Assembly (NCBI GenBank): GCA_016748015.1
Contig: JAAOMT010000298.1
Coordinates: 11,263 to 21,470 of the forward strand
DNA from: Geosiphon pyriformis
Taxonomy: Eukaryota; Glomeromycota; Glomeromycetes; Archaeosporales; Geosiphonaceae
DNA length: 10,208 bases
Reading direction: 5' to 3'
Every line of letters begins with the position of its first letter. Within the stretch, counting starts at the first letter, position 1. The notes under the pieces were generated by a model that was not told the origin of the DNA, ran no database searches, and saw nothing but the letters and a program-made list of their open reading frames with translations. A program made the translations under genes and the position numbers. Positions 8,061 to 10,208 of the stretch are shown in pieces.

Positions 8061-8328
8061 ATGGCTGAGGAAATCATACATTTATTACATAGATATTATA
8101 ATAGAGAATGGGTGATTAAAAATTTTTATGAAAATATATAGTTTTATATAATTCTAGTTAGTGTATTAATTATAAAAAAGTAAATTTAATCTCGAACACA
8201 GCCTCTAATTTACCTATAAATCCTCAGCCGTAATAATTAAAAAAAGTTCAAAGAAAACAAGAGGCTGCGAAAAATTTTTCCGTGATAATCTAATATCAAC
8301 ATTAGGTTATTAAAAATTATAAAATTAT
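8061..8328 (+). pseudogene. Short decayed coding fragments
   Basis: An ATG frame at 8061-8141 gives 26 mixed residues beginning MAEEIIHLLHRYYNREW. A second stretch around 8190-8227 contains SNTASNLPINPQP. A third around 8245-8310 contains TRGCEKFFRDNLISTLGY. Each is closed by stops. The three lie in order on the same strand as the larger relic further right, and may be its 5' part. No family is recognised. Confidence 0.3.
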
Positions 8329-8562
8329 ATATAAATATAAAATGGTTTATTTTTTTGAACAACAGAGATTTTTTGGTTCTTAAAAAAGGCTAAAAAATAA
8401 CGGATATCTTTTATTTAGGAAGTTGTTAAACTTATATTTCAAACACTTTATGAATATTGATATTTTATCAAATACGGAAAAAGTTTATGAATTTAATGGA
8501 ATAAATCATCATATACTAAATAAAATAAAAACAAAGAAAATTTTAAAATTTTAAAAATATCT
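8329..8562. other. Gene-free A/T-rich spacer
   Basis: No open frame or array is visible. The stretch separates the short coding fragments from the 36-bp tandem repeat. Confidence 0.5.
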
Positions 8563-8669
8563 TATATAAATTAAACTACGCTCTATAGCAAAGAAAACTA
8601 TATAAATTGAACTACGCTCTATAGCAAAGAAAACTATATAAATTGAACTACGCTCTATAGCAAAGAAAC
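8563..8669. repeat. 36-bp tandem repeat, three copies
   Basis: Copies start at 8563, 8599 and 8635. The core is AACTACGCTCTATAGCAAAG, preceded by TATATAAATT. Copy 1 differs by one base (TTAAAC against TTGAAC) and copy 3 lacks one A at its end. Near-identity suggests recent expansion. Three uninterrupted units without spacers argue against a CRISPR array. Confidence 0.95.
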
Positions 8670-8688
8670 TAATACTTGATTATCATAA

Positions 8689-9268
8689 TTTTGTTTGAAA
8701 TTATTAGAATTCCAAGCAGGAAATGGTAAATTTTTAATTCAATCCTTAAGATTTCAACACACAAAGATAAATAATCTTATTTTTTGGCCATGATAGCCGA
8801 AAATTTGTAATCTTTGTTTACTTATGAATAAATCTCTAGTTTCAAGAATTAAAGAATTTTCTCAACTTTATGATAATTCATGTGAACTTTTATTTAGTAA
8901 ATACCCACTACCACCACCAAAGATTGGTCGAGTCTATTCATAATCGTAAAGGAGTAAGAAACCTTTAAACACTGAAAGATCATTTATTGTTAATAATAGT
9001 AAAAGGAGTATAAGAGATTAGAATCCATATAAATTTTTTTTCATCTCTTCCAATTTGGCCAAATCAACGTTTTGAATCATCCTTGGATATCATTTTGTAT
9101 TATGAATGATGATCATCCAAAATCATTTGATTTCCAAATTCAGAATATGATTCTATTTTTAATGCGGTTTATTTGTTACCTATAAAAGGAAATCCAATAG
9201 TCTAGCCTCTAAGCATTAAAACATTAAAATTAAATGCTGCTAGGAAAGACATAATCTTTTTTGATTGG
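8689..9268 (+). pseudogene. Decayed protein-coding gene running into the right arm
   Basis: One plus-strand frame stays protein-like from 8689 to 8940, interrupted only by TGA-TAG at 8791-8796. It contains LLEFQAGNGKFLIQSLRFQH and, after ATG 8824, RIKEFSQLYDNSCELLF and YPLPPPKIGRVYS. After a +1 shift at about 8941 the next frame carries IHNRKGVRNL, then SSLPIWPNQRFESSLDIIL (9014-9106), FPNSEYDSIFNAVYLLPIKG (9131-9202) and, past a TAG at 9203, LNAARKDIIFFDW to 9268, separated by single stops. The last part lies inside the right inverted-repeat arm. The left arm has a diverged counterpart of that tail (minus strand, about 950-880, with FFDW). Family unknown. The composition and the persistent frame argue for real ancestral coding sequence. 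Confidence 0.5.
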
Positions 9269-9463
9269 TGATTTTTAATAAACAAGCAGGCAATGGGAAA
9301 ATAATTAAAGATGATTTGTCATTATATCAAAAAAGTCATCATATGCTTTTTAAAATTTATCATATACATAGGATTTAATTTTCAAGCTAAAAACAAGAGT
9401 TAAGACCGTTTTGTGTTTGTTAAAATTACAACAATTGAAAATCAATGGTGAAAGGTTTCTTAG

Positions 9464-9715
9464 TTATTTGGAAAAGCTATTAATAAAATTTTTTACAAAT
9501 TTAATTGGTTTCATTTGCATTATTAACCTCAAAATACGTATTAGATTTTCATTAATGAGTACGAAATAGATATTGTAATGGTCGAAAGAAACGTGTTTCG
9601 AAGAAAATTTTCTTACCCAATTATATGATTGATATTTTTTAGATCTGAGTCGTGTTCGTCGAAAAATTAAGTTTTTTTTTTGAATTGTGATTCGAACAAA
9701 AAGAGTTTGTTTCAT
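9464..9715 (-). pseudogene. 83-codon ORF in the right arm, homologous to the left-arm short exon but frameshifted
   Basis: The frame starts at ATG 9715, with MKQTLFVRIT matching the left-arm MEQTLFVRIT. It then crosses a 22-bp insertion that changes frame relative to the left arm. Because of that shift it reads through the donor-like GTAAGA as codons and stays open to TAA at 9464-9466. The product is basic (FRRTRLRSKKYQ) with a short hydrophobic stretch (FVLINENLIRILRLIM). The left arm is not open in this frame, so at least one copy is broken. Which arm is ancestral cannot be told from this window. No known family is recognised. Confidence 0.3.
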
Positions 9716-9858
9716 ACTAAACCATTGAATTTTTTTTTACAATTATCCACAATCTCTGGAACATTCTTTATCAGATAATACTAAAAATTGCCATACTTTA
9801 AAGTTTTTTTGTTTGTTCACAAAAAAACTTAAGGTTTTATCTAAAACTAAAATGCTTC

Positions 9859-10077
9859 TTAATTATATTCTGAATATTTATTATTAATTGATTCAGAAAT
9901 ATTGCTATTAAAAATTTTGAAGCAAGTTTTATATTTGGCTTCATTAAATCTATGACCCAAATAACACATCTTTTTATTGAAAAGTTTTTCAACTGGAATT
10001 AGGAATTTTTTATAGCTTCGTAAATAGTAATTAATTAAATTGAATATTTTTATAATATATATCATGGGGTAATTCAT
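9859..10077 (-). other. Unrecognised 72-codon ORF inside the right arm (mirror copy)
   Basis: This is the exact inverted copy of the ORF at 132-350, with the same ATG and stop. It reads inward from the window end. The same reservations apply: no recognised domain, AT-driven amino-acid composition, and identity explained by the arm as a whole. Confidence 0.15.
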
Positions 10078-10208
10078 TATTGCTAATTTAACCAAATTTC
10101 AAAGTTATAGATTAATATCTTGTGTTTTTTAAATTGAGTTAATTATTTTTCACAAATCTTAATTCTAATCTTAGCAATAACTATTAATAAATCTTAATAA
10201 TAATAATA

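Larger units (their letters stand above)
1..10208. mobile_element. Candidate long-terminal-inverted-repeat element, or inverted pair of repeat copies, spanning the whole window
   Basis: The first and last bases of the window are exact reverse complements, and the match continues inward for about 1 kb on each side. Everything else, including the F-box gene and two decayed coding regions, lies between these arms. Long arms of this type occur in Mutator-like, foldback and Maverick/Polinton elements, but no transposase, DNA polymerase B, integrase or capsid gene can be read here, so no class is assigned. The alternative is two separate copies of one repeat in opposite orientation. The window stops exactly where the arms stop, so neither a target-site duplication nor a longer repeat can be tested. 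Confidence 0.4.
9203..10208 (-). repeat. Right arm of the terminal inverted repeat
   Basis: This is the inverted partner of 1-951 and is slightly longer. Relative to the left arm it carries a 22-bp insertion rich in A/T homopolymer near 9661-9682 and extra blocks of roughly 20-45 bp around 9430-9515. It lacks a short left-arm block corresponding to about 610-640. The inner limit is placed at TAGCCTCTAAG (9203-9213), the last clear match to the left arm. A decayed plus-strand reading frame runs across this limit, so the limit may be where the left copy was truncated and not a true element boundary. Confidence 0.93.

Noticed and set aside
8563-8669. CRISPR array
   Set aside because: Copies are directly adjacent with no unique spacers, no cas genes are present, and the spliced gene indicates a eukaryote.
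1-10208. Maverick/Polinton identity based on arm length and overall size
   Set aside because: No polymerase B, retroviral-type integrase, packaging ATPase or capsid motif can be read in any frame, and 10 kb is short for that class.

Overview
The window looks like part of a very AT-rich fungal nuclear genome. It holds one spliced F-box gene, dense microsatellites, long homopolymer runs and a lot of eroded coding sequence. The F-box protein (F-box plus a paired CX2C cysteine motif, with an intron bounded by GTAAGT and CAG) resembles the expanded F-box families I associate with arbuscular mycorrhizal fungi (Rhizophagus and relatives, Glomeromycotina). That placement rests on memory of family style, not on a search.

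Layout. The window begins and ends with the same roughly 1-kb sequence in opposite orientation (1-951 and 9203-10208). By eye the outer 470 bp are identical. The inner part is diverged, with several insertions and deletions. Inside the left arm lies a hairpin (985-1018) and a nearly pure A/T stretch (1020-1600). From about 1597 to 2834 the plus strand carries a decayed gene: a chain of protein-like open stretches in shifting frames, broken by stops and frameshifts. From 2840 to 4840 there are only microsatellites and one doubtful 101-codon ORF. The F-box gene occupies 5115-6157 on the minus strand in two exons. Its intron contains opposed (AAT)n and (ATT)n tracts that could fold into a hairpin. 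From 6660 to 7200, upstream of the gene, lie (TA)17, (CA)21 and a TAAGGG-type hexamer array. From 8061 to the right arm there is more decayed plus-strand coding sequence, plus a 36-bp tandem triplication at 8563-8669. This relic reads straight across the inner edge of the right arm.

Interpretation. Two models fit. One is a single 10.2-kb long-terminal-inverted-repeat element that carries or trapped an F-box gene. The other is two inverted copies of a larger repeat (right copy longer, left copy truncated) flanking ordinary genomic DNA. No intact transposase, polymerase or integrase is visible. The sequence outside the window, needed to look for a target-site duplication, is not available. The F-box gene is the only intact protein gene I can support with confidence. 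It would act as a substrate-recognition subunit of an SCF-type ubiquitin ligase.
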